A DNA stretch of 64,000 nt from Puniceibacterium confluentis. Its GTDB lineage: Bacteria > Pseudomonadota > Alphaproteobacteria > Rhodobacterales > Rhodobacteraceae. This document shows positions 26,423 through 36,264 of this stretch, in pieces. The notes under the pieces are model-generated. The model was not told where the DNA came from, made no database searches, and was given only the letters and a program-made list of their open reading frames with translations. Where the stretch lies: the NCBI RefSeq assembly GCF_007923445.1, contig NZ_VOJI01000009.1, positions 62,001 through 126,000 on the forward strand, given 5' to 3'. How positions within the stretch are numbered: position 1 is the first letter of the stretch; each line of letters begins with the position of its first letter. Position numbers and translations under genes: made by a program.

Positions 26423-26454
26423 CGGCCCCGCGCGTTCTGCGCGGGGCCGTTTTT
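26423..26454 (+). terminator. Rho-independent terminator after the OmpA-family gene
   Basis: CGGCCCCGCGC (26423-26433) and GCGCGGGGCCG (26439-26449) form a perfect 11-bp stem with a 5-base loop, followed by five T residues (26450-26454). It sits 30 bp past the OmpA-family stop and separates it from convergent purL. Confidence 0.92.
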
Positions 26455-26492
26455 CTGCGGGATCGGACAGGCGTTTTCTTGACGGTTGCGGC

Positions 26493-28652
26493 CTATCCGA
26501 AGATCGCACCGAAGCTGCCGCGATAGAGCGCCGAGAGGTCCTCGAGCGGCATTTCGGCATTGCCCATCCTGACCGTCTCGCCGCCGAATTTGCCGACCGA
26601 GATGATCGGCACGCCGGCGGCGGTTGCACGGCTCATCAATTCCTCGGCGCAGTCAAAGTCGCAGGCAATGAGATAGCGCGCCTGATCCTCGCCAAACAGC
26701 GTCGGCGTGTCGTCCATGTCCAGCGTCAGCCCCACACCCGAGGCATCCGCCATCTCGAAGGCCGCCAGCGCCAGACCACCATCTGACAGGTCGGTGCAGG
26801 ACTGGATCAGGTCCCGGTTGTCACGGATGAATTCGCCGTGACGCCGTTCCGCGGCCAGATCCACATGCGGCGCGTCGCCGTCTTCGCGGTTGAAGATTTC
26901 CGCCAGCAGCGCGGACTGCCCGAGATGGCCGCTGGTTTCCCCGATGACGATGGCCACATCGCCGGCGCGGGCAAAGCCCAGAATCGGCGCTTCGCCGTCC
27001 GCAATCAGTCCCACGGCGCCAATCGTCGGAGTCGGCAGGATGCCCACGCCGTCCGTCTCGTTGTACAGCGAGACGTTGCCGGACACGATCGGCATGTCCA
27101 GCGCGAGGCAGGCGGCACCGATGCCACGCAGGGCACCGACGAACTGGCCCATGATCGCGGGTTTTTCCGGATTGCCGAAGTTGAGGTTGTCGGTGCTCGC
27201 CAGCGGTCTGGCCCCGACGGCACAGAGGTTGCGGAACGCTTCGGCCACCGCCTGTTTGCCGCCTTCTTCGGGGTTGGCCTTGACGTAGCGCGGGGTCACG
27301 TCGGAGGTGAAGGCCAGCTTCTTGCCGGTGCCGTGCACCCGGATCACCCCGGCACCAAAGCCGGGAATGCGCACGGTGTCGGCCATGACCTGACTGTCGT
27401 ACTGTTCGTAAACCCACGAGCGGGCGCAATAGTTGGGACTGACCAACAGCGCCTTGAGCCCGTCCAGGGCGTCGATCTGCGGCACGTCGAGCATTGGCTC
27501 GCACGGCGCTGTCGCCTCCCATGGGCGGTCATATTCCGGCGCATTGCCGGACAGGGCCTTGAGCGGCAGATCGGCCTTGACCTCGCCATTGTGCACGATC
27601 AGGAAACGGTCCTCGGCAATGGTTTCGCCGACGATGGCAAAGTCGAGGTCCCATTTGTCGAACACCGCCTTGGCTTCGGCTTCTTTCGAAGGGTCCAGAA
27701 CCATCAGCATGCGTTCCTGCGACTCCGAGAGCATCATCTCGTAGGCGGTCATCGCCTTTTCGCGACAGGGCACCTTTTCAAGGTCAAGGCGGACGCCGAG
27801 ATCACCCTTGTCGCCCATTTCCACGGCAGAGCAGGTAAGGCCGGCCGCGCCCATGTCCTGAATCGAGATCACGGCGCCGGTCTGCATCAGTTCCAGTGTC
27901 GCCTCCATCAGGCGCTTTTCCGTGAAGGGATCGCCAACCTGCACGGTGGGACGCTTTTCCTCGATGCTCTCGTCGAACTCGGCACTCGCCATGGTCGCAC
28001 CGCCGACGCCGTCGCGTCCGGTCTTGGCGCCAAGGTACACCACAGGTCGCCCGACGCCGCTGGCCGCGGAATAGAAGATCTTGTCGGTGTCGGCGAGGCC
28101 GGCGGCGAAGGCATTCACAAGGCAGTTGCCGTTGTAGGCCGAATGGAAACGCACCTCGCCCCCCATGGTGGGAACCCCGAATGCATTGCCGTAACCGCCG
28201 ACACCCTCGACCACGCCATGAACCAGCCGTTTGGTCTTGTGATGGGACGGTTCGCCAAACGACAGCGAATTCATCGCCGCAATCGGCCGTGCGCCCATGG
28301 TAAAGACGTCGCGAAGGATGCCGCCGACGCCGGTGGCCGCGCCCTGATAGGGCTCGATGTAGGACGGGTGGTTGTGGCTTTCCATCTTGAAGACCACGGC
28401 CTGACCGTCGCCGATATCGACCACACCGGCGTTTTCGCCGGGTCCACAGATCACCTGCGGGCCAGAGGTGGGCAGGGTGCGCAGGTGCATCTTGGAAGAC
28501 TTGTAGGAACAGTGCTCGTTCCACATGGCCGAAAAGATGCCCAGCTCGGTAAAGGTCGGTTCGCGTCCGATGATGTCGAGAATGCGCTGATATTCGTCAG
28601 GCTTGATCCCGTGGGATGCGATAAGGTCGTCGGTGATGGCCGGTTCCTGCAT
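26493..28652 (-). CDS. purL: Phosphoribosylformylglycinamidine synthase subunit PurL
   Basis: 719 residues, the small-type PurL that works with separate PurS and PurQ subunits (not in this window). It makes FGAM from FGAR, ATP and glutamine-derived ammonia in purine synthesis. The N-terminus has [14 protein letters not shown], with the catalytic histidine region, followed by the two AIRS-type domains ([16 protein letters not shown] and [15 protein letters not shown]-like segments). The ATG at 28652 is preceded by AGGGGAGCAGAA. It is expressed toward the OmpA terminator; a methyltransferase lies upstream, 62 bp away. Confidence 0.97.
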   Translation of the reverse strand: MQEPAITDDLIASHGIKPDEYQRILDIIGREPTFTELGIFSAMWNEHCSYKSSKMHLRTLPTSGPQVICGPGENAGVVDIGDGQAVVFKMESHNHPSYIEPYQGAATGVGGILRDVFTMGARPIAAMNSLSFGEPSHHKTKRLVHGVVEGVGGYGNAFGVPTMGGEVRFHSAYNGNCLVNAFAAGLADTDKIFYSAASGVGRPVVYLGAKTGRDGVGGATMASAEFDESIEEKRPTVQVGDPFTEKRLMEATLELMQTGAVISIQDMGAAGLTCSAVEMGDKGDLGVRLDLEKVPCREKAMTAYEMMLSESQERMLMVLDPSKEAEAKAVFDKWDLDFAIVGETIAEDRFLIVHNGEVKADLPLKALSGNAPEYDRPWEATAPCEPMLDVPQIDALDGLKALLVSPNYCARSWVYEQYDSQVMADTVRIPGFGAGVIRVHGTGKKLAFTSDVTPRYVKANPEEGGKQAVAEAFRNLCAVGARPLASTDNLNFGNPEKPAIMGQFVGALRGIGAACLALDMPIVSGNVSLYNETDGVGILPTPTIGAVGLIADGEAPILGFARAGDVAIVIGETSGHLGQSALLAEIFNREDGDAPHVDLAAERRHGEFIRDNRDLIQSCTDLSDGGLALAAFEMADASGVGLTLDMDDTPTLFGEDQARYLIACDFDCAEELMSRATAAGVPIISVGKFGGETVRMGNAEMPLEDLSALYRGSFGAIFG

Positions 28653-28714
28653 TTCTGCTCCCCTGTGGCTGTGTTGGCCGCTGTTTACGGCAAGGGCGCC
28701 AAAGGGGGAAGGGG

Positions 28715-29578
28715 TTAGGGCCGTCGCGCCTTCACGAGGTTCATCCGCGCCGGAATGACCGCCCCGGTGGGGGTGTCAAACTGGCGGAGACCGGCCTCGA
28801 GCGCGGACCGGATCGCCGAGGCATCCGCTTCGGTGGCTTGTTTGTCGCGCATGTGGCGCATCGCCGGACCGATGCGTGTCGCCAGTTTTGCCGCTGATGC
28901 ACATCCGCCGGGCACCCACAGGCTGGTGTCGGTGGCGGTGACGTTGATTTCGGAGAAACCGGCCCGCTCCAGCAAATCGCGGATCCGCGCGGGGTCGCGC
29001 AGCGACATCGGGCCGGGTCCATCGGGATCACCGGGTTCCGCGGCGCCAAGACGCGCGACCGCGGCCCGCATCGGCAGATCGAACCACGGGTTTTCGCCCT
29101 GGGCGCGCCAGCAGATGAACACCAGCCGCCCCCCGGGGCGCAGCATGGTCAGGATATTGGCAAAGGCCGCTGCAGGATCGGCAAAGAACATCACGCCCAT
29201 GCGCGATGTACACAGATCCACCGGTTCGTCGGGCGTCCAGACCTGCGCATCGGCCAGAACAAACTTGGGGGCGTCCGCGCCCAGGGCTTCGGCCCGCTGG
29301 CGAGCGGACGCCAGCAGACTGTCCGAGACATCAAGCCCGGTCACGGCGCCGCCGGGACGCGCGGCCTTGGCCAGCCACAGCGTCGTCGCGCCAGAGCCGC
29401 AGCCGATGTCGATGATGGTCTGGCCGGCGCGCGGGGCAGCGGCGGCGAGCATCACGTCCGCGACCCGACTGTGAAGGGTGTCCAGCTCGTCGCGCAGTGC
29501 GACCCAGGTCAGTCCCGGCCCGTCGGACCAGAATTTGCGCTGATCCTCATTTGCTTCGGAAAAGATCCTGTCGGGCAT
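28715..29578 (-). CDS. Class I SAM-dependent methyltransferase
   Basis: 287 residues. Motif I is [16 protein letters not shown] near residue 53, followed by [16 protein letters not shown] and the post-motif [14 protein letters not shown]. The family is Methyltransf_11/25-like; the substrate is unknown. The ATG at 29578 is chosen because [13 protein letters not shown]... is the usual family opening; ten more codons upstream are possible. It is on the purL strand but the operon relation is unclear. Confidence 0.85.
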   Translation of the reverse strand: MPDRIFSEANEDQRKFWSDGPGLTWVALRDELDTLHSRVADVMLAAAAPRAGQTIIDIGCGSGATTLWLAKAARPGGAVTGLDVSDSLLASARQRAEALGADAPKFVLADAQVWTPDEPVDLCTSRMGVMFFADPAAAFANILTMLRPGGRLVFICWRAQGENPWFDLPMRAAVARLGAAEPGDPDGPGPMSLRDPARIRDLLERAGFSEINVTATDTSLWVPGGCASAAKLATRIGPAMRHMRDKQATEADASAIRSALEAGLRQFDTPTGAVIPARMNLVKARRP

Positions 29579-29650
29579 GGTTCCGGACTCCGTCGGTTGA
29601 CTTTGCACAGAGTATGCGCGCGATCTGCCGGATCTGCCTAATATTTATCC

Positions 29651-29679
29651 AAAAAAAAGGCCGAGCTAAAAGCTCGGCC
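29651..29679 (-). terminator. Rho-independent terminator for the minus strand
   Basis: Read on the minus strand, GGCCGAGCT and AGCTCGGCC form a 9-bp stem with a 3-base loop, followed by eight T residues (the A-run at 29651-29658). It is placed to end the LysR transcript, about 150 bp past its stop, and so separates LysR from the methyltransferase. Confidence 0.88.
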
Positions 29680-29697
29680 GAAGTCCAACAGGGAGGT

Positions 29698-29718
29698 ATG
29701 CAGATGATGCGCCGCTAA
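29698..29718 (+). other. Possible mini-ORF with Shine-Dalgarno sequence
   Basis: A GGGAGG (29691-29696) precedes a six-codon frame MQMMRR followed by TAA. The distance fits best the third codon, ATG at 29704. It lies just after the 29.65 kb hairpin. It could be a chance frame or a leader-like peptide; no gene follows it on the plus strand before LysR. The surrounding 29579-29826 interval has no other gene I can support. Confidence 0.2.
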
Positions 29719-29799
29719 GCGTTTCGCTCTGCATGCAGATGAATTAATAGCCGACATGTTAACGATCAAGTCTATTCGTGTCGCAGGTGCAGCATTTCT

Positions 29800-29820
29800 G
29801 GTATGCGTGTGCTGCATACC
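29800..29820. repeat. Short inverted repeat beside the LysR stop
   Basis: GGTATGC (29800-29806) and GCATACC (29814-29820) are inverted copies 7 bp apart, just beyond the end of LysR. A related GGTATGCAG is at 29695-29703, and its complement CTGCATACC ends this repeat. Possible weak structure in the 3' region of the LysR message. Confidence 0.4.
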
Positions 29821-29826
29821 ACAGTG

Positions 29827-30732
29827 TCAGACCTGACCCATGGACTTGAGCGTCTTGCGATGGGCAAAGATTTCTTCCTGCACGAAGTCGCGGAACGCCG
29901 CTATCCGTTTGGATTGGCGGAGTTCTTCAGGATATGCCAGAAACACCGGAACTTCGCCGGATTCCACGTCCGGCAGAACCCGCACGGCTTTGGGGAAATC
30001 TTCGATGATGTAATCGGGCAACACCCCGATTCCGAGATTCGAGATCACCGCCTGTAACACCCCGAAATAATTGTTCACGGTCAGGGTCGACTTGATGTCG
30101 TAGGTCAGCAGTTCCTGCACCAGACTGAGACCGGCCATCACCTGCGCCGACCGGGTGTTCTGACAGATCAGCCGGTGATGCTCCATATCCTCAAGCGTTT
30201 CGGGGGTGCCGTGCTCTTCGAGGTACTCGGGCGATGCATAGAGCCGCATCCGGATCTGCATCAGCCGCTTGCGGATCAGGTCGGCCTGGGAAGGCTCTTT
30301 CATCCGGATGGCGACGTCGGCCTCGCGCATCGGCAAATCAAGCACACGTTCCTCGAGCATCAGATCAATGTTGAGATCCGGATACTTTTCATAAAGCTTT
30401 GGAAGGCGCGGCGCCAGCCAGAGCGAGCCAAAGCCGGTGGTGGTGGTCACGCGAAGCTCGCCGAACACCTCTTCCTCGCTGTCGCGGATGCGCGCGGTGG
30501 CAGCGTCGATACGTTTCAGCATCGACGATGTGGCGTCAAACAGCAGTTCGCCCTGTTCCGTCAGAATCAGCCCGCGCGCGTGGCGGTGAAACAACGTGGT
30601 GTTGAGCGATTCCTCCAGCGACCGAATCTGCCGCGACACCGCCGATTGCGACAGGTGCAGCGTATCGCCGGCATGCGTGAGGCTGCCGGCGTCGGCGACA
30701 GCGTGAAATATTCTGAGTTTGTCCCAGTCCAT
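29827..30732 (-). CDS. LysR-family transcriptional regulator
   Basis: 301 residues. Winged-helix DNA-binding domain at 1-60 with the recognition helix in LHLSQSAVSRQIRSLEESLNTTLFHR, then a type 2 periplasmic-binding-like effector domain from about residue 90. It is divergently transcribed from the indolepyruvate ferredoxin oxidoreductase gene, so it probably regulates that gene and itself from the 164-bp shared region. The ATG at 30732 is chosen because MDWDKLRIFHAVAD is the normal family start; a weak alternative lies 16 codons upstream. Confidence 0.93.
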   Translation of the reverse strand: MDWDKLRIFHAVADAGSLTHAGDTLHLSQSAVSRQIRSLEESLNTTLFHRHARGLILTEQGELLFDATSSMLKRIDAATARIRDSEEEVFGELRVTTTTGFGSLWLAPRLPKLYEKYPDLNIDLMLEERVLDLPMREADVAIRMKEPSQADLIRKRLMQIRMRLYASPEYLEEHGTPETLEDMEHHRLICQNTRSAQVMAGLSLVQELLTYDIKSTLTVNNYFGVLQAVISNLGIGVLPDYIIEDFPKAVRVLPDVESGEVPVFLAYPEELRQSKRIAAFRDFVQEEIFAHRKTLKSMGQV

Positions 30733-30833
30733 GTGGTCAACTTTCTGATGTTGGGAACCTTCTACACGAAACAGCTGCATCTTTAAGACGTAACCTTGTG
30801 TAATTTTCGCAAGCGGCGGAGAAATTGCTATCA

Positions 30834-30852
30834 AGGTCAGCTTTTGTGACCT
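30834..30852. promoter_or_regulatory. Inverted repeat AGGTCA-N7-TGACCT, candidate operator
   Basis: AGGTCA (30834-30839) and TGACCT (30847-30852) are perfect inverted half-sites with a 7-bp spacer, 45 bp upstream of the oxidoreductase start and 102 bp upstream of the LysR start. The size and position fit a LysR or Lrp-type site. Confidence 0.55.
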
Positions 30853-30896
30853 AAAATGGGGTCCAGGCACGATCATTGAGCGACGGGAGGCGTAAG

Positions 30897-33800
30897 ATGA
30901 GCACGCAAGAGATAACCCTCAACGACCGGTTCGATCTGTCCAGGGATCAGGTGCTGCTGAACGGCACTCAGGCGCTGGTCAGGCTGATGTTGATTCAGAA
31001 GGCGCGGGACCGGGCGGCGGGGCTGAACACCGCAGGATATGTCACTGGCTACCGTGGTTCGCCACTGGGGGCGGTGGATATCCAGATGAACCGCGCCGCC
31101 AAATGGTTGCAGGGTGCCGATGTGCTGTTCCGCGAGGGATTGAACGAGGACCTGGCGGCCACCGCGCTTTGGGGCACCCAGCAGGCCGAACTGCGCGGCG
31201 AAGGAAAGTATGACGGCGTATTCGGCCTCTGGTACGGCAAGGGGCCGGGCGTAGACCGGTCCGGCGACGTGATGCGCCACGCCAACATGGCTGGCACGTC
31301 GCGCCACGGCGGCGTGATCATGGCGATGGGCGACGACCACACCGGCGAAAGCTCGACCGTGCTGCACCAGAGCGAATGGGCGATGGTTGACGCCTATATG
31401 CCGGTGGTCTCTCCGGCCGGGGTGCAGGAGATCATGGACTATGGCGTCTACGGTTTTGCCCTGTCGCGGTTTTCTGGCCTTTGGGTTGGCCTCAAGACCA
31501 TGAAGGACACGGTCGAGGCGACATCGGTTGTGGACGGTCGTGCCGACCGGATGAAGTTGTTTCTGCCCGAGTTCGACATGCCGGATGGCGGCCTGAACAT
31601 TCGGCTGGGCGATACGCCGCACGCGCAGGAAGCGCGGATGATCGACTACAAGCGTTTCGCCGCAGAGGCCTTTTCCCGCATCAACGGCATGGACAAGCGC
31701 ATCTGGGGCAAGCCGGGCGCCAAGATCGGCTTTGTCGCTGCGGGCAAGAACTGGCTGGACCTGGTCCATGCGCTTTCCCTGCTGGGGCTGGATGCGACCG
31801 AAGCCGAACGACTGGGGCTGACGACCTACAAGGTCGGTCAGACCTTTCCGCTGGACATGCAGGGCTTTCACGACTGGGCCGAGGGGCTCGACCTGATTGT
31901 CGTGGTCGAGGAAAAACGCAAGCTGATCGAGGTGCAGATCAAGGAGGCGATCTTCAACGATCGGCGGGGTCGGCGGGTCTATGGCTGGCACAAGGGCGGC
32001 GGTGCCGGGTCGATGCACGGGCCGGAACTGTTTCCGACGCGCGGGGCGCTGGACCCGATCCTGATTGCACAGAGGCTGGGCGAAATCCTGATCGAAGAGG
32101 GGCGCGGCACCGACCGGGTCAAGGCCGGGTTGCAGATGCTCGACCGTGCGCGTCAGGCCGACAATGCGACCGAGATCGCGGCCCGTCTGCCGTATTTCTG
32201 TTCGGGCTGTCCGCACAACACATCCACCAAGGTGCCCGAGGGGTCGCGCGCCTATGCCGGGATCGGCTGTCACTACATGGTGCAGTGGATGGACCGCGAA
32301 ACCACAGGTTTCACCCATATGGGCGGCGAAGGCGCGAACTGGATCGGCGAGGCACCGTTTTCCAGACGCGGCCATGTGTTCCAGAACCTGGGTGACGGAA
32401 CCTACAACCATTCCGGGGTGCAGGCGATCCGCGCGGCGCTGCTGGCGGGCACCACGATCACCTACAAGATTCTCTACAACGACGCGGTGGCGATGACCGG
32501 GGGTCAGAAAAACGACGGCGGGCTGACGGCACAGCAGATCGTGCGCGAACTGGTGGCGATGAATGTGCCGCATGTGGCGGTGGTCTACGACGAAAAGGAA
32601 GAGGTCGATCCCAAAGGGTTTCCCACCGGCGTCGAGGTGCACGAGCGCGCGCAGATGGAGGCTGTGCAGAAGGCGTTCAGCCAGCACGAGGGGGTGTCGG
32701 CGATTGTCTACATCCAGACCTGCGCGGCGGAGAAGCGGCGCCGCCGCAAGCGGGGCAAGTTTCCCGATCCGGACAAGCGGGTGTTCATCAACACCGACGT
32801 CTGCGAGGGCTGCGGTGATTGCGGTGTACAGTCGAACTGTGTCTCGATCGTGCCGGTCGAGACCGAACTGGGTCGCAAGCGGGCGATTGACCAGTCATCC
32901 TGCAACAAGGATTATTCTTGCCTCAAGGGCTTTTGCCCGTCGTTCCTCACCCTGGAGGGTGCGCAGGTGCGGCGGGGGGGAACCACCGAGCTGAATTTGC
33001 CGGACCTGCCGGATCCGAAGCTGCCAGGGATTGAAGGCACCTGGAATGTGGTCGTGACCGGGGTTGGCGGCACCGGGGTGGTGACCATCGGCGCGGTTCT
33101 GGCACAGGCGGCACAGATTGAGGGCAAGGGCGCCGGAATGATGGAGATGGCCGGGCTCGCCCAAAAGGGCGGCGCGGTGCATATTCATTGCCGTCTTGCA
33201 GAAAAACCGTCGGACATCAGTGCGATACGGGTCGCAACTGGCGAGTGTGACGCGCTGATTGGCGGAGATCTCGTGGTCTCGGCCGGAGCAAAGACCCTGG
33301 GGCTGATGCGCACGGGCCATACCGGTGGCGTCGTGAACAGCCACGAGATCATCACTGGCGAATTCACCCGAAACACGGAATTCTCTTTGCCGACCGATCG
33401 GTTGAAGCTCGCTCTCGAAGCGCGGCTTCAGGATCGGCTGGATATGTTCGATGCTTCGGAACTGGCGCGGGCGACGATGGGAGATTCGATCTTTTCCAAC
33501 ATGATGATCCTTGGCGCGGCGTGGCAACGGGGTCTCTTGCCGCTGACCAAGGCGGCCATCGTTGCGGCCATCGAATTGAACGGCGCTGCTGTGGAAAAGA
33601 ACCTGCGCGCCTTTGAGATCGGTCGCTGGGCCGTGCTGCACAGCGCAGAAGCGGCGCGGCTGAGTGCGCCGCAAGTGGTGCGGATGCCGAAGACACCTGA
33701 GGAGCGGATTGCCTTCCGCGCAGAGCATCTTGTGGCCTATCAGGGCAAACGTCTGGCCCGGCGTTATCGTGGATTGGTGGACGGGATCACGGATCCGAAA

Positions 33801-34319
33801 CTGAAGGAGGCTGTGGCAAAAGGGTACCACAAGCTGTTGTCCTACAAGGACGAATACGAAGTGGCACGCCTGCACCTGCAAAGCCGCGAAAAGGCGGCAG
33901 AGCAATTCGAGCCAGGGTTCAGGATGCGGTTCCACCTGGCGCCGCCACTTCTCAGCAAGACGGGGTCCGACGGGCGGCCGCAGAAAAGGGTCTTTGGGGA
34001 AAGCATGTTGCGCGGTTTTGCTGTGCTGGCGCGGCTCAAGTTTTTGCGGGGCACGTTCCTTGATCCCTTCGGCCGTTCCCAAGAGCGGCAGATGGAGCGG
34101 GCGCTGATTGCGCAGTACGAGGCGGATATGCAGGAAGTGCTGCCACAACTTACCCCGGCGACACGCGATGCGGTTCTGGCGCTGGCAGAATTGCCGTTGC
34201 AGATCAAGGGGTTTGGACCTGTGAAGCAGGCCAATGAGCAGCGGGCGGCCAAGCGGCGCGAAGAGCTTCTGGCGGTGATCCGGGCGGGGGGTGCGCCCAT
34301 GGCAAGAGCCGCGGAATGA
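30897..34319 (+). CDS. Indolepyruvate ferredoxin oxidoreductase (fused)
   Basis: 1140 residues. Oxidatively decarboxylates aryl-pyruvates such as indolepyruvate to acyl-CoA with reduction of ferredoxin, part of aromatic amino acid breakdown. The order is: a pyrimidine/TPP region (TGYRGSPLGAVD and FCSGCPHNTSTKVPEG, with GDGTYNHSG and NDAVAMTGGQ for TPP binding), a [4Fe-4S] segment VCEGCGDCGVQSNC near residue 640, the 2-oxoacid oxidoreductase gamma domain (VTGVGGTGVVTIGAVLAQAA near 725), and a long C-terminal DUF6537-type tail. All the subunits of archaeal IorAB are in one chain. The ATG at 30897 has GGGAGG 6 bases upstream. It is divergent from LysR. Confidence 0.93.
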   Translation: MSTQEITLNDRFDLSRDQVLLNGTQALVRLMLIQKARDRAAGLNTAGYVTGYRGSPLGAVDIQMNRAAKWLQGADVLFREGLNEDLAATALWGTQQAELRGEGKYDGVFGLWYGKGPGVDRSGDVMRHANMAGTSRHGGVIMAMGDDHTGESSTVLHQSEWAMVDAYMPVVSPAGVQEIMDYGVYGFALSRFSGLWVGLKTMKDTVEATSVVDGRADRMKLFLPEFDMPDGGLNIRLGDTPHAQEARMIDYKRFAAEAFSRINGMDKRIWGKPGAKIGFVAAGKNWLDLVHALSLLGLDATEAERLGLTTYKVGQTFPLDMQGFHDWAEGLDLIVVVEEKRKLIEVQIKEAIFNDRRGRRVYGWHKGGGAGSMHGPELFPTRGALDPILIAQRLGEILIEEGRGTDRVKAGLQMLDRARQADNATEIAARLPYFCSGCPHNTSTKVPEGSRAYAGIGCHYMVQWMDRETTGFTHMGGEGANWIGEAPFSRRGHVFQNLGDGTYNHSGVQAIRAALLAGTTITYKILYNDAVAMTGGQKNDGGLTAQQIVRELVAMNVPHVAVVYDEKEEVDPKGFPTGVEVHERAQMEAVQKAFSQHEGVSAIVYIQTCAAEKRRRRKRGKFPDPDKRVFINTDVCEGCGDCGVQSNCVSIVPVETELGRKRAIDQSSCNKDYSCLKGFCPSFLTLEGAQVRRGGTTELNLPDLPDPKLPGIEGTWNVVVTGVGGTGVVTIGAVLAQAAQIEGKGAGMMEMAGLAQKGGAVHIHCRLAEKPSDISAIRVATGECDALIGGDLVVSAGAKTLGLMRTGHTGGVVNSHEIITGEFTRNTEFSLPTDRLKLALEARLQDRLDMFDASELARATMGDSIFSNMMILGAAWQRGLLPLTKAAIVAAIELNGAAVEKNLRAFEIGRWAVLHSAEAARLSAPQVVRMPKTPEERIAFRAEHLVAYQGKRLARRYRGLVDGITDPKLKEAVAKGYHKLLSYKDEYEVARLHLQSREKAAEQFEPGFRMRFHLAPPLLSKTGSDGRPQKRVFGESMLRGFAVLARLKFLRGTFLDPFGRSQERQMERALIAQYEADMQEVLPQLTPATRDAVLALAELPLQIKGFGPVKQANEQRAAKRREELLAVIRAGGAPMARAAE

Positions 34320-34410
34320 CACGTCCCACGGGGAGCATGCGTTGGTCACACTCTCTGGCGCGGTCACCGGAACCGCGCTAGACAGGCGCGGGTTTTCAAG
34401 GATCTCTCAA

Positions 34411-35295
34411 ATGCAGGCGACGCGCCGGAATGCCGGGGACATCAGTTACGCCTACTCGGCCAGCACCCGGGGTGGTCGCGCGCTGATCCGCCTGATGGAA
34501 AATGCCACCGGGCGGATCAGTTTGATCCGCCGCGCTCGTGGCTACGAACGTGAGGTGGCTGAAGGGCGCGACTTCTGGCAGGTGATGGTGGAGCGTTATG
34601 GTCTCGCGCTGGAAGTGGTGCGCGGCGATCTGAGCAATATTCCGGCGACGGGTCCGCTGATCGTGATTGCCAACCACCCCTATGGCATCCTCGACGGACT
34701 GATGATGGGCCATATCCTGTCGGTGGTGCGCGGTGATTTTCGGATCCTGGCCAATTCGGTCTTTCAGAAGGCCGACGATTTGGCGCAGGTGGTCCTGCCG
34801 GTTTCCTTTGACGACAGCCGCGAGGCGGTGCTCCAGAACCTCGACACCCGCAAGAAGGCGCTGCGCTACCTCGACGGCGGCGGTGCTGTCGGCATTTTTC
34901 CCGGCGGAACGGTATCGACGGCCCTGAAACCCTTTGCGCGGCCGATGGATCCGGGATGGCGCAGCTTTACCGCCAGGATGGTGGCGCAGAGTGGTGCGAC
35001 CGTGGTGCCGATATTCTTTGACGGTCACACCAGCCGGTTGTTCCAGCTGGCCAGCCACCTGCACGTCACGCTGCGGATGGGGTTGCTGATCCAGGAATTT
35101 CGCAAGCGGGTCGATACCCCTGTACAGGTTGCAATCGGCGGGCCGATACCTGCAGAAATGCTGCAACGCCATGCAAAAGACCCACGCGCAATGATGGATT
35201 TCCTGCGCAAAGCGACGTATGAGCTTAGCCCAAGCCCGCTCGCCTCGTATGACTACGGGTTCGAGTTCGAGGAACGGCGCAAGACAAGGGCCTGA
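34411..35295 (+). CDS. Lysophospholipid acyltransferase family protein
   Basis: 294 residues. PlsC-like motif I is NHPYGILD (about 90-97), matching HxxxxD; motif III is [14 protein letters not shown], with a glycine-rich loop in place of the usual EGT-R. It belongs to the hemolysin/LPLAT group that acylates lysolipids or ornithine-type lipids; the exact substrate is unknown. The ATG at 34411 has AAGGAT 9 bases upstream. It lies between the oxidoreductase and murI, and its 3' end is 25 bp from the murI start. Confidence 0.88.
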   Translation: MQATRRNAGDISYAYSASTRGGRALIRLMENATGRISLIRRARGYEREVAEGRDFWQVMVERYGLALEVVRGDLSNIPATGPLIVIANHPYGILDGLMMGHILSVVRGDFRILANSVFQKADDLAQVVLPVSFDDSREAVLQNLDTRKKALRYLDGGGAVGIFPGGTVSTALKPFARPMDPGWRSFTARMVAQSGATVVPIFFDGHTSRLFQLASHLHVTLRMGLLIQEFRKRVDTPVQVAIGGPIPAEMLQRHAKDPRAMMDFLRKATYELSPSPLASYDYGFEFEERRKTRA

Positions 35296-35320
35296 GAGCC
35301 TGCGAGCAGAGGATATTTCG

Positions 35321-36133
35321 ATGGCGGTAGGGGTGTTCGACTCGGGTCTGGGGGGGCTCACGGTGCTGGATGCGGTGAGCAAGCGCCTGCCGGAGGTGCC
35401 GTTTGTCTATCTCGCCGACAGCCGCCACGCGCCTTACGGTGTGCGCGATGCCGACGACATCTACAATTTGACCACCAACGCGGTGGAACGGCTCTGGGCC
35501 GCAGGCTGCGATCTGGTCATTCTGGCGTGCAATACCGCCAGCGCCGCGGCCCTGAGGCGGATGCAGGAAAGCTGGATCCCGCGCGACAAGCGGGTGCTGG
35601 GTGTGTTTGTGCCGCTGATCGAAGCGATGACCGAGCGGCAGTGGGGCGACAATTCTCCGCCGCGCGAAGTGGCGGTGAAACACGTGGCCCTGTTTGCAAC
35701 ACCGGCCACGGTGCGCAGCCGGGCGTTCCAGCGCGAGCTGGCGTTCCGCGCCATCGGTGTGGATGTCGAGGCACAGGCCTGTGGCGGTGTGGTCGACGCC
35801 ATCGAGGAGGGCGACATGATTCTCGCCGAGGCCCTCGTGCGCAGCCATGTGGATGCGCTGATGCGCAAGATGCCGCAGCCGCAGGCCGCCATCCTGGGAT
35901 GCACACACTATCCGCTGATGCAGGACGTGTTCCAGGCTGCGCTCGGGCCGGAGGTGAGCGTCTACAGCCAGGCCAATCTGGTGGCCGACTCGCTGGCGGA
36001 CTATCTCGAGCGGCATCCCGGCATGCTGGGCAAGGGGACCGAGTCGCAGTTCCTGACCACGGGCGACCCGCGCCGTGTGTCGGATCGCGCGACACAGTTC
36101 CTGCGACGACAGATCCTGTTTCAGCAGGCCTGA
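35321..36133 (+). CDS. murI: Glutamate racemase
   Basis: 270 residues. Makes D-glutamate for peptidoglycan. Both catalytic cysteines are present, in LACNTASA (about residue 70) and LGCTHYPL (about 187). The N-terminal [13 protein letters not shown] and [11 protein letters not shown] are the family openings. The ATG at 35321 has AGAGGA upstream and is 25 bp after the acyltransferase stop. alr, the other D-amino-acid cell-wall racemase, is at 7.5 kb. Confidence 0.96.
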   Translation: MAVGVFDSGLGGLTVLDAVSKRLPEVPFVYLADSRHAPYGVRDADDIYNLTTNAVERLWAAGCDLVILACNTASAAALRRMQESWIPRDKRVLGVFVPLIEAMTERQWGDNSPPREVAVKHVALFATPATVRSRAFQRELAFRAIGVDVEAQACGGVVDAIEEGDMILAEALVRSHVDALMRKMPQPQAAILGCTHYPLMQDVFQAALGPEVSVYSQANLVADSLADYLERHPGMLGKGTESQFLTTGDPRRVSDRATQFLRRQILFQQA

Positions 36134-36264
36134 TCTCGCGGCCCTGTGCGCGGCCCTACACAGGTTGTTGACATGCTCCGGGCAAGGCTTTGACCCGGCG
36201 CCCATATCCGCTAAACAGGCGCCCAGACGCGGCGCCCCCGGCAACGCCCCCACGGAGAGACCTC

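Noticed and set aside
29756-29836. 26-codon plus-strand frame MLTIKSIRVAGAAFLV...
   Set aside because: Resembles a tiny lipoprotein start but has no Shine-Dalgarno sequence and overlaps the LysR end.
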